From contig NZ_CP118946.1 of assembly GCF_029011175.1 (NCBI RefSeq), positions 2,153,157-2,217,156 of the forward strand: 64,000 nucleotides of DNA. Reading direction: 5' to 3'. Source of the stretch: Winkia neuii. Lineage in GTDB: Bacteria; Actinomycetota; Actinomycetes; Actinomycetales; Actinomycetaceae. Shown in pieces: positions 15,924 to 24,900 of this stretch; positions within the stretch are counted from its first letter, which is position 1, and each line of letters starts with the position of its first letter. Position numbers and translations under genes: made by a program. Below the pieces are notes generated by a model. That model was not told the origin of the DNA, did not search any database, and worked only from the letters and a program-made list of their open reading frames with translations.

Positions 15924-17510
15924 CTAGCCACCCACCTGCGGCGGCATCCTTTCGGCAAAGAACTCGTAGGCCCTGGTTTCGGTATCACTATCTAACCCGA
16001 GGGCATTATTACGTCTTTGCGTCCACTGCTCCAAGTAGGGCACCCCCCGTTTTTGGGCTTGAACCAAAATATTGCGGTAATTATCCATCCCATGCGGATT
16101 GCGGGCGGGAGCATCCGTAGTGTCAGCCACGAGCGAGGGCAGCTGCGGATCCACTGAATGCCCGTCCAATCCTGGCACCGCATCGGAAGTGTCGCGCACA
16201 AACAACACGTCCACCCCGTTAGATGCTGCCCTTCTGGCCGTATCGGCCCTGGTTGGCCCCGCTACCGCCAGAACTGACTTGACATTGTATTTGCGAGTAA
16301 AAACAGGGTCTGCAGCGAGCGAGGTCGCAACGGCACTGCCCTGGGAGTGGCCAACCAACTCAACAGGTTCGCCGCGAGCGCCAGCCTGAGCCAACGCGGA
16401 CTCGACAATGCGCTGCTGATCAGTTTCCATTCCCGCTACAGCTTGCAGGTTGGTTTGCATGCCCAGGGGGTTACTTCCGCCGGAGGCGAAGGTTTCCATG
16501 CCTCGAATATTCACAGTCCACGACACGTTTCCGACCTTGTTCACATGCTTTAGTACCTCAACATGCGCCCCAGGTGAGTCCGGCCCACAATTCTTGATCT
16601 TGCTGAGCCGGTCGGCCATGGTGGAGGCGGTCAAGGCGGTGGGAACTGACGGCAAGGCCCCGTTTACTTCTACAGCACAGGTGGGTGACGGGAGTGCAGG
16701 CTTTTTCCCGAATAGATGGTTAATGGTTTGGCCCTTGCTACCCAGTTCAATTAGGTTGGCGCCAGCTAGCAGCGTGGCTGCCCCCAGCACTAGGCCCGGC
16801 GACCGATAGGTGTCGATTAGGGCACCTTCCGCGTCTACCCGTGAAACTGCTAACTGACGGACTGGGGATGTTGCCCCCACGTATCGGATTTGCCCATCGG
16901 GGCCGACAATCCTGATCCTTCTTTTCCTGGCAGCTGGGTTTGCTACAAACCCCGCCAATGCTGCGGCGGGCATTGCCGCACTCTGTGCCGGGCTCTTCCC
17001 TCGAAGGCTGCCCAAATAGGCAGTGGTTGGAAACAGCCAGGTAGAGGTTAGGTTCATCCCCCTGGCCGCCAATTCCCCTTCGACTCCTACCGGCCTACTT
17101 ACTCCAAAGATGGGCAACAGTGCAACCCCGGCTGTTACCGGGCCGGCGAAGGGTTGTGGGACTAGCTGCAATGCTGCTACCACTAGCCGCCCCAGCGGAT
17201 TCCTGTGCGCCCGCGCTAGGTTCTTCTGTTCTGCCTTGTCATATTTTTGTGCCGCAACATGAATCCTGGTAGCAAAATCTGCAACCTGGGTTCTTACGTG
17301 ATCCGTTTGAATGCGAAGACGGCGCAGCTGCTCTACATAATAAGCGTCCCGTATGCCAAAGACTGTTTGTTCGGTTCGCAACATGGCCTCAGCGGTAACT
17401 GTTAGCCCCTGAGCCAACAGGAGCCTGCCAAGGAGTAACCGTAGAAGTGTTACGACGGATCGCAGCTGCCCAGTGTCGACCCGCGCAGTGCCGGTTGTCC
17501 AAATGTCCAT
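15924..17510 (-). CDS. Lipase-like alpha/beta hydrolase with WXG100-like helical N-terminus
   Basis: The 528-residue protein has two parts. Residues 1-110 are helical and polar with no signal peptide, resembling the N-terminal helical hairpin of type VII-associated proteins. The C-terminal half has an alpha/beta hydrolase core: nucleophile elbow VGHSQGSA (Ser389), an acidic loop RDTSDAVPGLDGH and a late histidine in ARNPHGMDNY, together a plausible Ser-Asp-His triad. Two hydrophobic stretches (about 120-145 and 235-255) lie between. It starts one base inside the stop of the small WXG-like gene before it (TAATG). Function is inferred only; it could be a secreted lipase/esterase effector. No ESX machinery is in the window. 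Confidence 0.7.
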   Translation of the reverse strand: MDIWTTGTARVDTGQLRSVVTLLRLLLGRLLLAQGLTVTAEAMLRTEQTVFGIRDAYYVEQLRRLRIQTDHVRTQVADFATRIHVAAQKYDKAEQKNLARAHRNPLGRLVVAALQLVPQPFAGPVTAGVALLPIFGVSRPVGVEGELAARGMNLTSTWLFPTTAYLGSLRGKSPAQSAAMPAAALAGFVANPAARKRRIRIVGPDGQIRYVGATSPVRQLAVSRVDAEGALIDTYRSPGLVLGAATLLAGANLIELGSKGQTINHLFGKKPALPSPTCAVEVNGALPSVPTALTASTMADRLSKIKNCGPDSPGAHVEVLKHVNKVGNVSWTVNIRGMETFASGGSNPLGMQTNLQAVAGMETDQQRIVESALAQAGARGEPVELVGHSQGSAVATSLAADPVFTRKYNVKSVLAVAGPTRADTARRAASNGVDVLFVRDTSDAVPGLDGHSVDPQLPSLVADTTDAPARNPHGMDNYRNILVQAQKRGVPYLEQWTQRRNNALGLDSDTETRAYEFFAERMPPQVGG

Positions 17511-17719
17511 TACGCCCCCAGCGCTACCACTTGCCCGTGCAGTTCGCGCGCGCAGGCTACCAACGCTACAAGTTGACCACAGATCACCTCAGCCTGGCTG
17601 CGAGCCGCAGCAGCAGCCGCGCCCTGCCATATTCCAAAATCGGGGGTGTAGTCGCCAAGTATTGCTTCCAATTCATCTTGTAATAGAGCTAGTTGCAGCC
17701 CCGCTAGACCAGTTTTCAT
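17510..17719 (-). CDS. Small WXG100-like protein
   Basis: The 69-residue protein starts at an ATG preceded by an ideal AGGAGG five bases upstream. It is almost entirely helical and carries a W-x-G turn (DFGIWQGAAAAAARSQ) between two helices, the hallmark of WXG100 proteins, although it is shorter than the usual 100. The stop overlaps the next start by one base (TAATG), so it is cotranslated with the lipase-like protein; WXG100 partners often pair with such larger proteins. Classification is by motif and size only. Confidence 0.6.
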   Translation of the reverse strand: MKTGLAGLQLALLQDELEAILGDYTPDFGIWQGAAAAAARSQAEVICGQLVALVACARELHGQVVALGA

Positions 17720-17876
17720 GTTTGCCTCCTGCCAGCAGGATAGGAGGAGCCGAAATCCAAGATGTTTTGTCCACACACCGTAGCCACTCAAATAGCTCAA
17801 TCATCCCTGTGGAAACAGCATCCGCTCTAAGTCAGACAGAGACTTTTCAGGCAAGGCTTGCGGGCCCTTAAATAAA

Positions 17877-17929
17877 TTCACTTCGGCCGCCCCCAGCGCC
17901 GCGCACGGCGGGGGGCGAACCGAAGTGAA
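17877..17929 (-). terminator. Long hairpin terminator after hemQ
   Basis: TTCACTTCGG (17877-17886) pairs with CCGAAGTGAA (17920-17929), with an inner GCCCCC/GGGGGC stem. On the minus strand it begins ten bases after the hemQ stop and is followed by AT-rich TTTATTT, ending the leftward haem operon. Confidence 0.8.
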
Positions 17930-17938
17930 CAAAAATCG

Positions 17939-18802
17939 CTATTTAGCCTCGGGAGACTTGCCTTCGATCTCTACATCTTGCTTGTGTCCGTGACCGCCGC
18001 AGCCACAACCACCTTCACCGCAAGCGCAACCGCCCTCGCTAAAGTGAGGTTGACGGGCAGCCCACTCAACCAATTCCACACGCGGGCCAGTAAAGAACGG
18101 CGTATCTTCACGCACAAACAGGCGCGCTTCCGCATCTCGCTGCACGCGCAGCACGCCCATAATGCGCGACAGATCGTCATGCTCCAGAGCGATAGTCCAC
18201 TCGTAGTCACCCAAGGCGAATGCCGCCAGCGTCGACACCTTCACGTCCAGGTAGTCGCGGGCGTTCATGCCGTGTTCCTTCAGGATCGCACTGCGGCGAG
18301 CCTTAGGCAGGTAGTACCAATCCCAGCTACGCACAAACGGGTAAACCGCCACATACTTGCGAGGCACCACGCCACCGAAGCAGGCAGGCAAGTGCCGGGT
18401 ATTGAATTCTGCCGGTTTGTGGGCTGACATTGCAGACCAAACCGGCTCCAGCATCTGCCCCAGGTCAGAACGCACCAACGCATGGTATGCGGCCTGCAGT
18501 TTGTCTGCACTGTCCGAAAGCGCCCACAGCATCAGGTCGGCATCCGCGCGGAAGCCGCCCACGTCATACCAGCCGCGAATCTCGACACCAGTGGCCTTTA
18601 CGGCCTCTTCCATGCCCTTTGCCAGGTCTTCGACCTCGTCTGCAGGGAAGGCAATTCCGGTACGGAAAACGCACTGCAACGAGTAATTGTCGCGGGCGTT
18701 GACCTCGTCCGGATCGACGTGCGCAGCATCGCGCGGGTCATATTCGTAAGCGGGCTTGTCCGCATTCGGGTGAGCAATGGAATCTGGGTGTGCCATTGGC
18801 AT
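17939..18802 (-). CDS. hemQ: Coproheme decarboxylase HemQ (chlorite dismutase-like)
   Basis: HemQ catalyses the last step of the Gram-positive haem route, oxidative decarboxylation of coproheme III to haem b. The 287 residues include the conserved YPFVRSWDWYYLP segment with the catalytic Tyr (Tyr154) and KEHGMNARDY with the proximal haem-ligand His (His177). The N-terminus is extended by about 35 polar residues. Unusually, the C-terminus carries a Cys/Gly/His tail (GGCACGEGGCGCGGHGH, about 257-273) that could bind metal. It is the last gene of the leftward hemA-cpfC-hemQ operon, eight bases after cpfC. Its presence shows the coproporphyrin-dependent pathway. Confidence 0.93.
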   Translation of the reverse strand: MPMAHPDSIAHPNADKPAYEYDPRDAAHVDPDEVNARDNYSLQCVFRTGIAFPADEVEDLAKGMEEAVKATGVEIRGWYDVGGFRADADLMLWALSDSADKLQAAYHALVRSDLGQMLEPVWSAMSAHKPAEFNTRHLPACFGGVVPRKYVAVYPFVRSWDWYYLPKARRSAILKEHGMNARDYLDVKVSTLAAFALGDYEWTIALEHDDLSRIMGVLRVQRDAEARLFVREDTPFFTGPRVELVEWAARQPHFSEGGCACGEGGCGCGGHGHKQDVEIEGKSPEAK

Positions 18803-18809
18803 TCCTTCC

Positions 18810-19871
18810 TTATTTACTTTCCAGGCAGGCGGGCAGTTTTTCGTAGTCCGCTACCGGTTTGCAGGATTCGGGGTGGGCCAGGGCAGGCCAGGTTGGGCCG
18901 ATCGGGTCGACGCCCTCGGTTTTTTCGGGGGCCAGCCGCTCGCAGATCACGTCAGCGAGGGCGGCGATGAAAGCCGGGTGCGTCCCCGCGGTTGCGGCAC
19001 GGCGGTAACCTAGGCCCAATTCGGCTGCAGTCTGCTTGGCTTCGGTGTCCAGGTCGTAGACGACTTCCATATGGTCGGTGATGAACCCTATGGGCGCTAC
19101 AACCACGTTCTTCACCCCTTCGTCTGCCAGCTGCTTCAGCCTGTCATTAATATCTGGCTCTAACCATTTTGCCATTGGCGGGCCCGAACGGGAACAGAAG
19201 GCTAGGTCTACCTCGACGTTCCTGTCGAGGGCGGCGGATACCCGCCGGCAGATTTCCGCGCCTAGGTCCTGGTGCTGCCGCAGGTAGCTCGGCTGGGACG
19301 GGTCGCCCGGCAACCCCGAGTTTTCGTTCATAGCTACCGGAATCGAATGGGTTACCAGCGTCAGGTGCGCCTGCTCTAGTTCGCTCATCGCCGCTACGAT
19401 CGCGTCTACGTTCGCCGCCACAAACCCCTCGGTGGTGTAGTAGGGGCGCACCTTGTCCAGCTGAAATTCAGTGCCTAGCTCTGCCTGCGCAGCAGCCAGA
19501 TCCTCGCGGTATTGGCGACACCCAGAGTAGGAGGCAAACGCGGAGGTGAACAGGCAGAGCACCCGGTTGCGTCCCTGCGCATCTAGCTCGGCCATCGTCT
19601 CGGTAAAGAACGGATGCCAGTTGCGGTTGCCGATCACCAGCGGCACCTTCACGTCCCGCCGGTCGAGTTCGGCCTGCAACGCCCTCATAATCTCTTCATT
19701 TCGGGCATTGATGGGGCTTACCCCACCAAAAAGCTTGTAGTGCCCGCCAACCTGGATCAGCCTGGCATCTGGAATGCCCCGCCCCCTGGTGGCGTTGCGT
19801 AAGAAAGGCAGCACGTCGTCGGGCCCATTAGGTCCGCCATAGCTGCAGACCATGATCGCATCTGCGCTCAC
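18810..19871 (-). CDS. cpfC: Coproporphyrin III ferrochelatase CpfC
   Basis: This cytoplasmic enzyme inserts Fe(II) into coproporphyrin III (annotated as hemH in older naming). The 353 residues begin MSADAIMVCSYGGPNGPDDV and contain LVTHSIPVAMNE with the metal-binding His and FCSRSGPPMAKWLEPDIND, typical of the actinobacterial enzyme. It starts with GTG overlapping the hemA stop (GTGA), so it is coupled to hemA and followed at once by hemQ. The assignment to the coproporphyrin rather than protoporphyrin substrate rests on the hemQ partner and the absence of a hemN/hemF in the cluster. Confidence 0.92.
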   Translation of the reverse strand: MSADAIMVCSYGGPNGPDDVLPFLRNATRGRGIPDARLIQVGGHYKLFGGVSPINARNEEIMRALQAELDRRDVKVPLVIGNRNWHPFFTETMAELDAQGRNRVLCLFTSAFASYSGCRQYREDLAAAQAELGTEFQLDKVRPYYTTEGFVAANVDAIVAAMSELEQAHLTLVTHSIPVAMNENSGLPGDPSQPSYLRQHQDLGAEICRRVSAALDRNVEVDLAFCSRSGPPMAKWLEPDINDRLKQLADEGVKNVVVAPIGFITDHMEVVYDLDTEAKQTAAELGLGYRRAATAGTHPAFIAALADVICERLAPEKTEGVDPIGPTWPALAHPESCKPVADYEKLPACLESK

Positions 19872-21190
19872 GCAGTTTCCTCCCTGAGATCGGCCAACGG
19901 ACAGTAGCTGGCCATTTTCCTTGGTTTCACGTCGGCTTCTACCGCGGCTTCCGCCAGGTCAATCCCCATTACCGCGTGCAGAGCCCGCACGTATTCGTAG
20001 TCAGAACCGCGCGCCGCTGCCAGCCGAGCATTGACCGACGGCACGTGGGCCAGCCGCGAAGCAAAGTGGTGGAGCGCCGAGGCGGCGTCTTCGCGCGTCA
20101 TCTGTTCCCGGTGCGGTAGGCGCGCAATCTCTTCATCCAAAATGTGCCAGATGTGTTCCCGAAGAGCGACTACCACCGGGTCCATGCGGCGCGCCTCAAT
20201 TTCGGTAAAAGTATCGTTGACTGCCTGCGCAACTAGTGCATGCGCCTTCTGCAGATGCGTAGTTGCCGCCGACGGGATCTGTTCTTGCACGTCCTGCAAC
20301 GACACGACGCGCACGTTAGGCACCTCCCTAGTGTCCTGGGCAACGTCGCCAGTAAGAGCCATGTCAAGAATGGTTTGTGCCCGCTGGCGCTTGGCCATCG
20401 CCTGACCCACTAGCTGCGCGTTTAGTACGGGAGCGCCCAGTCCGCGGCAGGAAATGACCAGGTCTGCCTTCGCGAGGGCGTCCACCAGCTGATCTGCGGC
20501 GATCGGGGTAACGTCGTGCCCCTGGGCGAAACGTTCGGCTCGTCCCGAGGACGAATAACACGCAATATCCTCGATCTGCCGCCCTCGCAGTTGGGCCACG
20601 GTAGCCCCAGCGTAGGAGCCGGTTCCAATAATTAGCGCGCGCACGGCCCCCGGATCCACCTGCCACACGTCCTGGACCATGGTGAGGGCGACGGCCACCA
20701 CCGAGCGGCCCGTACCTGCCAGCCCGGTTAGGCGGGCCACGTTTCGCGAGGCGTGCAGGGAAGCTTCCACTGCCCTTGCCAGATCGGTAGAGGTGGTGCG
20801 CTCGCGGGTTGCTACGACGTGGGCTCTGCGTAGCTGACCAGAGATCTCGCGTTCCCCTACGACCATGGAATCCAGGCCGGAGGCAACTTCAAACATGTGG
20901 GTCAACGCGCCCTTGTCTACCAGCACTTGGGCCCGCGAGTTTACGGGACATTCATCCGAGCCTACGGTGTCTGCAGGGAAGAGCGCATTTACTACCACCA
21001 GTGCCACGTTGCCGGGGTTGGCAGTGTTTTCTGTGTCCAGGTAGATCTCGACGCGGTTGCAGGTAGAGAGCACCATCGCCCCGCGCACGTCCGGACGGGA
21101 TGTGAGTCTTTGGGCTAACCCTTCACAGTGCCTCGCTGCTTCGCCTACTCGATCTAGCCCGTGCACGCTGTGGTGCACCGATATACTCAT
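19868..21190 (-). CDS. hemA: Glutamyl-tRNA reductase
   Basis: It reduces glutamyl-tRNA to glutamate-1-semialdehyde, the first committed step of the C5 haem pathway. With the ATG at 21190 the protein is 440 residues; a GTG at 21199 would add MGL. The nucleophile Cys44 sits in LSTCNRVEIYLDT, the specificity region VVGEREISGQLRRAH follows, and the NADPH domain shows ALIIGTGSYAG. It leads the leftward operon hemA-cpfC-hemQ and is divergent from hemE, with about 200 bp between for the promoters. Confidence 0.95.
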   Translation of the reverse strand: MSISVHHSVHGLDRVGEAARHCEGLAQRLTSRPDVRGAMVLSTCNRVEIYLDTENTANPGNVALVVVNALFPADTVGSDECPVNSRAQVLVDKGALTHMFEVASGLDSMVVGEREISGQLRRAHVVATRERTTSTDLARAVEASLHASRNVARLTGLAGTGRSVVAVALTMVQDVWQVDPGAVRALIIGTGSYAGATVAQLRGRQIEDIACYSSSGRAERFAQGHDVTPIAADQLVDALAKADLVISCRGLGAPVLNAQLVGQAMAKRQRAQTILDMALTGDVAQDTREVPNVRVVSLQDVQEQIPSAATTHLQKAHALVAQAVNDTFTEIEARRMDPVVVALREHIWHILDEEIARLPHREQMTREDAASALHHFASRLAHVPSVNARLAAARGSDYEYVRALHAVMGIDLAEAAVEADVKPRKMASYCPLADLREETA

Positions 21191-21394
21191 CAAACCCACG
21201 CGTTAGATTGAACCAGAAAAAAGAACTTTTTGTGACACATCGCTTCTTCCAGTCGCAAAGAGGGCGTGTCTCACACCCCGAAACCCCTGGTTGCCTGTGC
21301 AGATACCACTTTAGGTAAACTTGGGGCACAATGGAGCTCTGAAGAACTGAGAGCGTAATTTAACAACAGGTTAAGTATCGAAATTAGGAGCATC

Positions 21395-22423
21395 ATGGCT
21401 GACGCATCCCCCTTTTTGCAGGCCTTGGAGGGTAAGCGTCCCGCGCGCACCCCGGTGTGGTTCATGCGGCAGGCTGGCAGGTCGCTCCCTGAGTATAGGC
21501 GGCTTCGCGCCGGAAAAAACATGTTGGACAGCTGCCTAAACCCCGAACTGGCAGCGGAAATTACTGCCCAACCAGTACGTCGACACGGCGTAGACGCGGC
21601 CGTCTTCTTTTCGGACATCATGGTGCCGCTCAAGCTGGCAGGCGTTGCCGTAGATATCAAGCCTGGCGTCGGCCCGGTAATGGGCAAGCCCTACCGCAAT
21701 GCTTCTGACATTTGGGAGCTGGTCAGCCACGCCCCCGGCTACGCCACCGTAATCACGGAAGCGGTCCGCCTTGCTGCAAAAAAGGTGGACGTGCCCGTCC
21801 TGGCTTTCGCAGGCGCCCCCTTCACCCTGGCCGCCTACCTGGTTGAGGGCGGCCCCTCGCGCGACCACCTGGCTGCCCGCGCCCTGATGCATTCTGCTCC
21901 CCAGTCCTGGCGGATGTTGGCAAACTGGTGTGCCGAACTGTCGCTCCAGTTCGCGAAGGCTCAGATCGCCGGCGGCGCCAAGGCTTTCCAACTATTCGAT
22001 TCGTGGGCCGGTTCCCTGTCCCGCGGCGACTACTTGCGATACTGCGCCCCCTATTCGCGCAAAGTTCTAGAGGGCGTGCGCGCCCTTCGCATCCCCACCA
22101 TTCACTTTGGGGTGGGCACCGGCCCCCTCCTGACCGATTTTGCCGAGGGCGCCACCTGCGTGGGCGTGGACTATCGCACCGACTTGGCGGATGCCATTAC
22201 CACCCTGCGCAAGCACGGCTCGCCCTCGCCGCTAGTGGTGCAGGGCAACATTGATCCGGCAATGCTGGCCTGCGGGCCGCGCCTATTGGACGCACACGTG
22301 GACACCATCTTGGACGCGGGCAAGGCCGCCGATTCGCACATCTTGAACCTGGGCCACGGGGTGCCCAGGCAAACTGATCCACACGTGCTCACGCGCCTAG
22401 TGCAAAGGGTGCATAGACTGTAG
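21395..22423 (+). CDS. hemE: Uroporphyrinogen III decarboxylase
   Basis: It removes four acetate carboxylates from uroporphyrinogen III to give coproporphyrinogen III in the cytoplasm. The 342 residues start with the family signature TPVWFMRQAGRSLPEYR near the N-terminus, containing the substrate-binding Arg residues, and include FSDIMVPL and the loop FQLFDSWAGSL. The length is normal. A ribosome binding site (TTAGGAGC) precedes the ATG. It is the first gene of the rightward haem operon hemE-cgoX-hemC-hemD. Confidence 0.95.
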   Translation: MADASPFLQALEGKRPARTPVWFMRQAGRSLPEYRRLRAGKNMLDSCLNPELAAEITAQPVRRHGVDAAVFFSDIMVPLKLAGVAVDIKPGVGPVMGKPYRNASDIWELVSHAPGYATVITEAVRLAAKKVDVPVLAFAGAPFTLAAYLVEGGPSRDHLAARALMHSAPQSWRMLANWCAELSLQFAKAQIAGGAKAFQLFDSWAGSLSRGDYLRYCAPYSRKVLEGVRALRIPTIHFGVGTGPLLTDFAEGATCVGVDYRTDLADAITTLRKHGSPSPLVVQGNIDPAMLACGPRLLDAHVDTILDAGKAADSHILNLGHGVPRQTDPHVLTRLVQRVHRL

Positions 22424-22440
22424 GAAATACAGGAGGGCAC

Positions 22441-23853
22441 GTGGAAACGTTTGAAGCAGTAGTTCTTGGTGGCGGCATTGCCGGTCTTAGCGCGGCATAT
22501 CAACTAACGAAGCAGGATATTCGCCCCTTGGTAGTAGAGCAGCGCGGCAGCTGTGGGGGGTTACTGGTAGGAGCCGATTTCGAGGGCGTTCGCGTGGATC
22601 TAGGTGCCGAATCCTTTGCCGCTCGGGCCACCGAGGTGCGCGAGCTGTGCCAGGAGTTGGGCCTAAAAGAGGTCGCCCCCACCGGGTCGTCGTGGATCTT
22701 CGCCCCTGACGGGCAGGGTCAGGCCACTCGCATTGCCCACGGCGTGCTAGGGATTCCCGCCAACCTGGAAGATCCGGCACTGGAGGCGTTGACTGCCGAC
22801 GAGCGGGCGCGGTTGGAATTAGACCTCACCATGCCTGCCGAAGTGGGCGCGGATGCGAAGACGTTGGACATCCTGGTGGCCACTCGCATGGGTGAAGCCG
22901 CACTAGAGAAACTGGTTGCCCCGGTTGCGGGCGGTATCCATTCAGCCCCACTGAATCAGTTAGCCGTGGACACGGTTGCTCCCGGCCTGCGCAAGGCACT
23001 GTTAGAGACCGGATCTTTGGTAAAAGCCGCTGCCAAGCTGCGCGGCGAAAAGCCCGGCAAGCCCGCCGTCTATTCCATCGAGGGCGGCATGTTCCGCCTT
23101 CCCGAAACGCTGCTGGCCAAGCTCACCGAAGCGGGAGCGCAGGTAGCCACCCACACGCGTGCCCAGGCAATCGCCCAGGTAGAGGGCGGATTTGCGGTAA
23201 CTGTACACGACACCAAGTCCGGCAAGACCGGCCCCGAAGATGCGGGAAATGAGCGCACTATTTTGGCGAAACGCCTGGTAGTGGCCGTCGATTCGGAGCC
23301 CGCACTGAAACTGCTAGCCGGCATCGAACCGTTGACGCAGATTGTAGAAGGGTGGCAGGTTCCGCGCGGGGCGGATATGTGCGGGGTTACCCTGTGCGTG
23401 CGCGATGAGCGTCTGGATCAGGCCCCACGCGGATCGGGCATGCTGGTGGCCGCCCCCACCACCGATAACCCTGTCACCTGGGCGAAGGCGCTGACCCATT
23501 ACAGCTGCAAGTGGCAGTGGGCCGGTAGCGAACTGGCCGAAAAGGTTGGCGCACACACCCACATCTTGCGGCTGAGCTACGGCCGCCGCGGCGAGCAGCC
23601 GCGTTCGCATAGCGTCCAGGAGGCAGTGGCCGACGCCGCGATCCTGCTTGGCTTTGAACCTGCCGAAGTGATCGACGGGAAAGTCATCCACTGGGGGCAG
23701 GCGATCGTGCCGCACACCCCGGAACACCGCGAGCGCGCCGCCGCCCTCAAGAAAGCTGTCGCCGACGTGCAGTCGCTGCAGGTAGTGGGCGCTTGGGTGG
23801 CGGGCACCGGCCTGGCCGCTGTTGTTCCCGACGCGCTGAAAGGTGAAGAATGA
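22441..23853 (+). CDS. cgoX: Coproporphyrinogen III oxidase CgoX (HemY-type flavoprotein)
   Basis: This FAD enzyme oxidises coproporphyrinogen III to coproporphyrin III in the Gram-positive route (older name hemY/hemG). The 470 residues begin with the FAD-binding dinucleotide fold VVLGGGIAGLSAAYQL and end with the typical GAWVAGTGLAAVVPD C-terminal FAD-contact segment. The start is GTG at 22441 with AGGAGG five bases upstream. Its stop overlaps the hemC start (ATGA). The gene order hemE-cgoX-hemC matches other actinobacteria. Confidence 0.93.
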   Translation: METFEAVVLGGGIAGLSAAYQLTKQDIRPLVVEQRGSCGGLLVGADFEGVRVDLGAESFAARATEVRELCQELGLKEVAPTGSSWIFAPDGQGQATRIAHGVLGIPANLEDPALEALTADERARLELDLTMPAEVGADAKTLDILVATRMGEAALEKLVAPVAGGIHSAPLNQLAVDTVAPGLRKALLETGSLVKAAAKLRGEKPGKPAVYSIEGGMFRLPETLLAKLTEAGAQVATHTRAQAIAQVEGGFAVTVHDTKSGKTGPEDAGNERTILAKRLVVAVDSEPALKLLAGIEPLTQIVEGWQVPRGADMCGVTLCVRDERLDQAPRGSGMLVAAPTTDNPVTWAKALTHYSCKWQWAGSELAEKVGAHTHILRLSYGRRGEQPRSHSVQEAVADAAILLGFEPAEVIDGKVIHWGQAIVPHTPEHRERAAALKKAVADVQSLQVVGAWVAGTGLAAVVPDALKGEE

Positions 23854-24899
23854 TTCGGTTAGGAACGCGTGGCTCGCAGCTGGCTCGCACCCAATCTGAG
23901 GCGGTGGCGCAGATGCTGCGCGCGGTCGGCTTGGAAGTGGAACTAACCATTATCCGTACTGACGGGGATCGGATGGCGGGGTCTTTAGCTCGCCTTGGTG
24001 GGGTGGGCGTGTTCGCTGCCGCTTTGCGCACGGCGCTATTAGAGGGCGAATGCGACCTGGCAGTGCATTCTTTCAAGGATCTACCTACCGCCCCCGTAGA
24101 GGGCTTGGCCATTGGGGCGGTTCCGAAGAGGGCGCCCCTGGCGGACGTGTTCTGCGGTCCTTCCACCCTGGCGCAGCTACCTGAAGGGGCCACTGTGGGC
24201 ACGGGGTCACCGCGCCGGGCCGCTCAGGTACGTGCGTTGCGCCCCGACTTGAAGGTAGTAGACATTCGCGGCAATGTGGGCACGCGCCTGGCCCGCCGCA
24301 AGCAGCAGGGCGGAGACCTGGACGGGGTTGTCTTGGCAAAGGCTGGCCTGCAGCGGCTAGACAGGCTAGATGCGGTGAGCGAAGAATTTTCGCCCGAGCA
24401 GATGGCCCCTGCTCCCAGCCAAGGCGCTCTGGCGGTCGAGTGCAGGACGGCCGACGCGCCATGGACCGGGTCGTCGCCGCTGGCGGTTGCGCTGGGCATG
24501 ATCGACGATCAGGCCTGCCGCAGTGCCGCTTTTGCCGAGCGGGCCGTGCTGGAAGGGTTGCAAGCCGGCTGCGCGGCTCCGGTAGGGGCATACGCGCAGG
24601 TGAGCGACGTCAGCGAGGGGAAGATGCACCTGAGCGGTGCCGTAATTTCGCTAGACGGCACCCAGAAGCTAACTGCCCAGCACACCTTTTCTGCCAGTCT
24701 ACAGACGGTGCCCGAACGCGACCGGGTGGCCCGCCAGGCCGGCTTAGATGTGGCCTCACAGCTGCTAGAAAAGGGCGCGGCGCGGATTACCGATCTGCAT
24801 GCCACTAAAGACCATCGCAGCCCCACCCACGACGAGCAGGCGCTGTGGGCTCCGGGAATCTCTGGTCCCGACGATCCGAACGCGGACGTATCCGCCTAG
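23850..24899 (+). CDS. hemC: Hydroxymethylbilane synthase (porphobilinogen deaminase)
   Basis: It assembles four porphobilinogen units into hydroxymethylbilane. The N-terminal IRLGTRGSQLARTQS, the SFKDLPT segment with catalytic Asp/Lys neighbours and GTGSPRRAAQ are family signatures. The dipyrromethane cofactor attaches to Cys241 in QAGCAAPVGAY. The 349 residues include a slightly extended C-terminal tail. The start overlaps the cgoX stop (ATGA), and hemD begins one base after its TAG stop. Confidence 0.95.
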   Translation: MIRLGTRGSQLARTQSEAVAQMLRAVGLEVELTIIRTDGDRMAGSLARLGGVGVFAAALRTALLEGECDLAVHSFKDLPTAPVEGLAIGAVPKRAPLADVFCGPSTLAQLPEGATVGTGSPRRAAQVRALRPDLKVVDIRGNVGTRLARRKQQGGDLDGVVLAKAGLQRLDRLDAVSEEFSPEQMAPAPSQGALAVECRTADAPWTGSSPLAVALGMIDDQACRSAAFAERAVLEGLQAGCAAPVGAYAQVSDVSEGKMHLSGAVISLDGTQKLTAQHTFSASLQTVPERDRVARQAGLDVASQLLEKGAARITDLHATKDHRSPTHDEQALWAPGISGPDDPNADVSA

Positions 24900-24900
24900 C

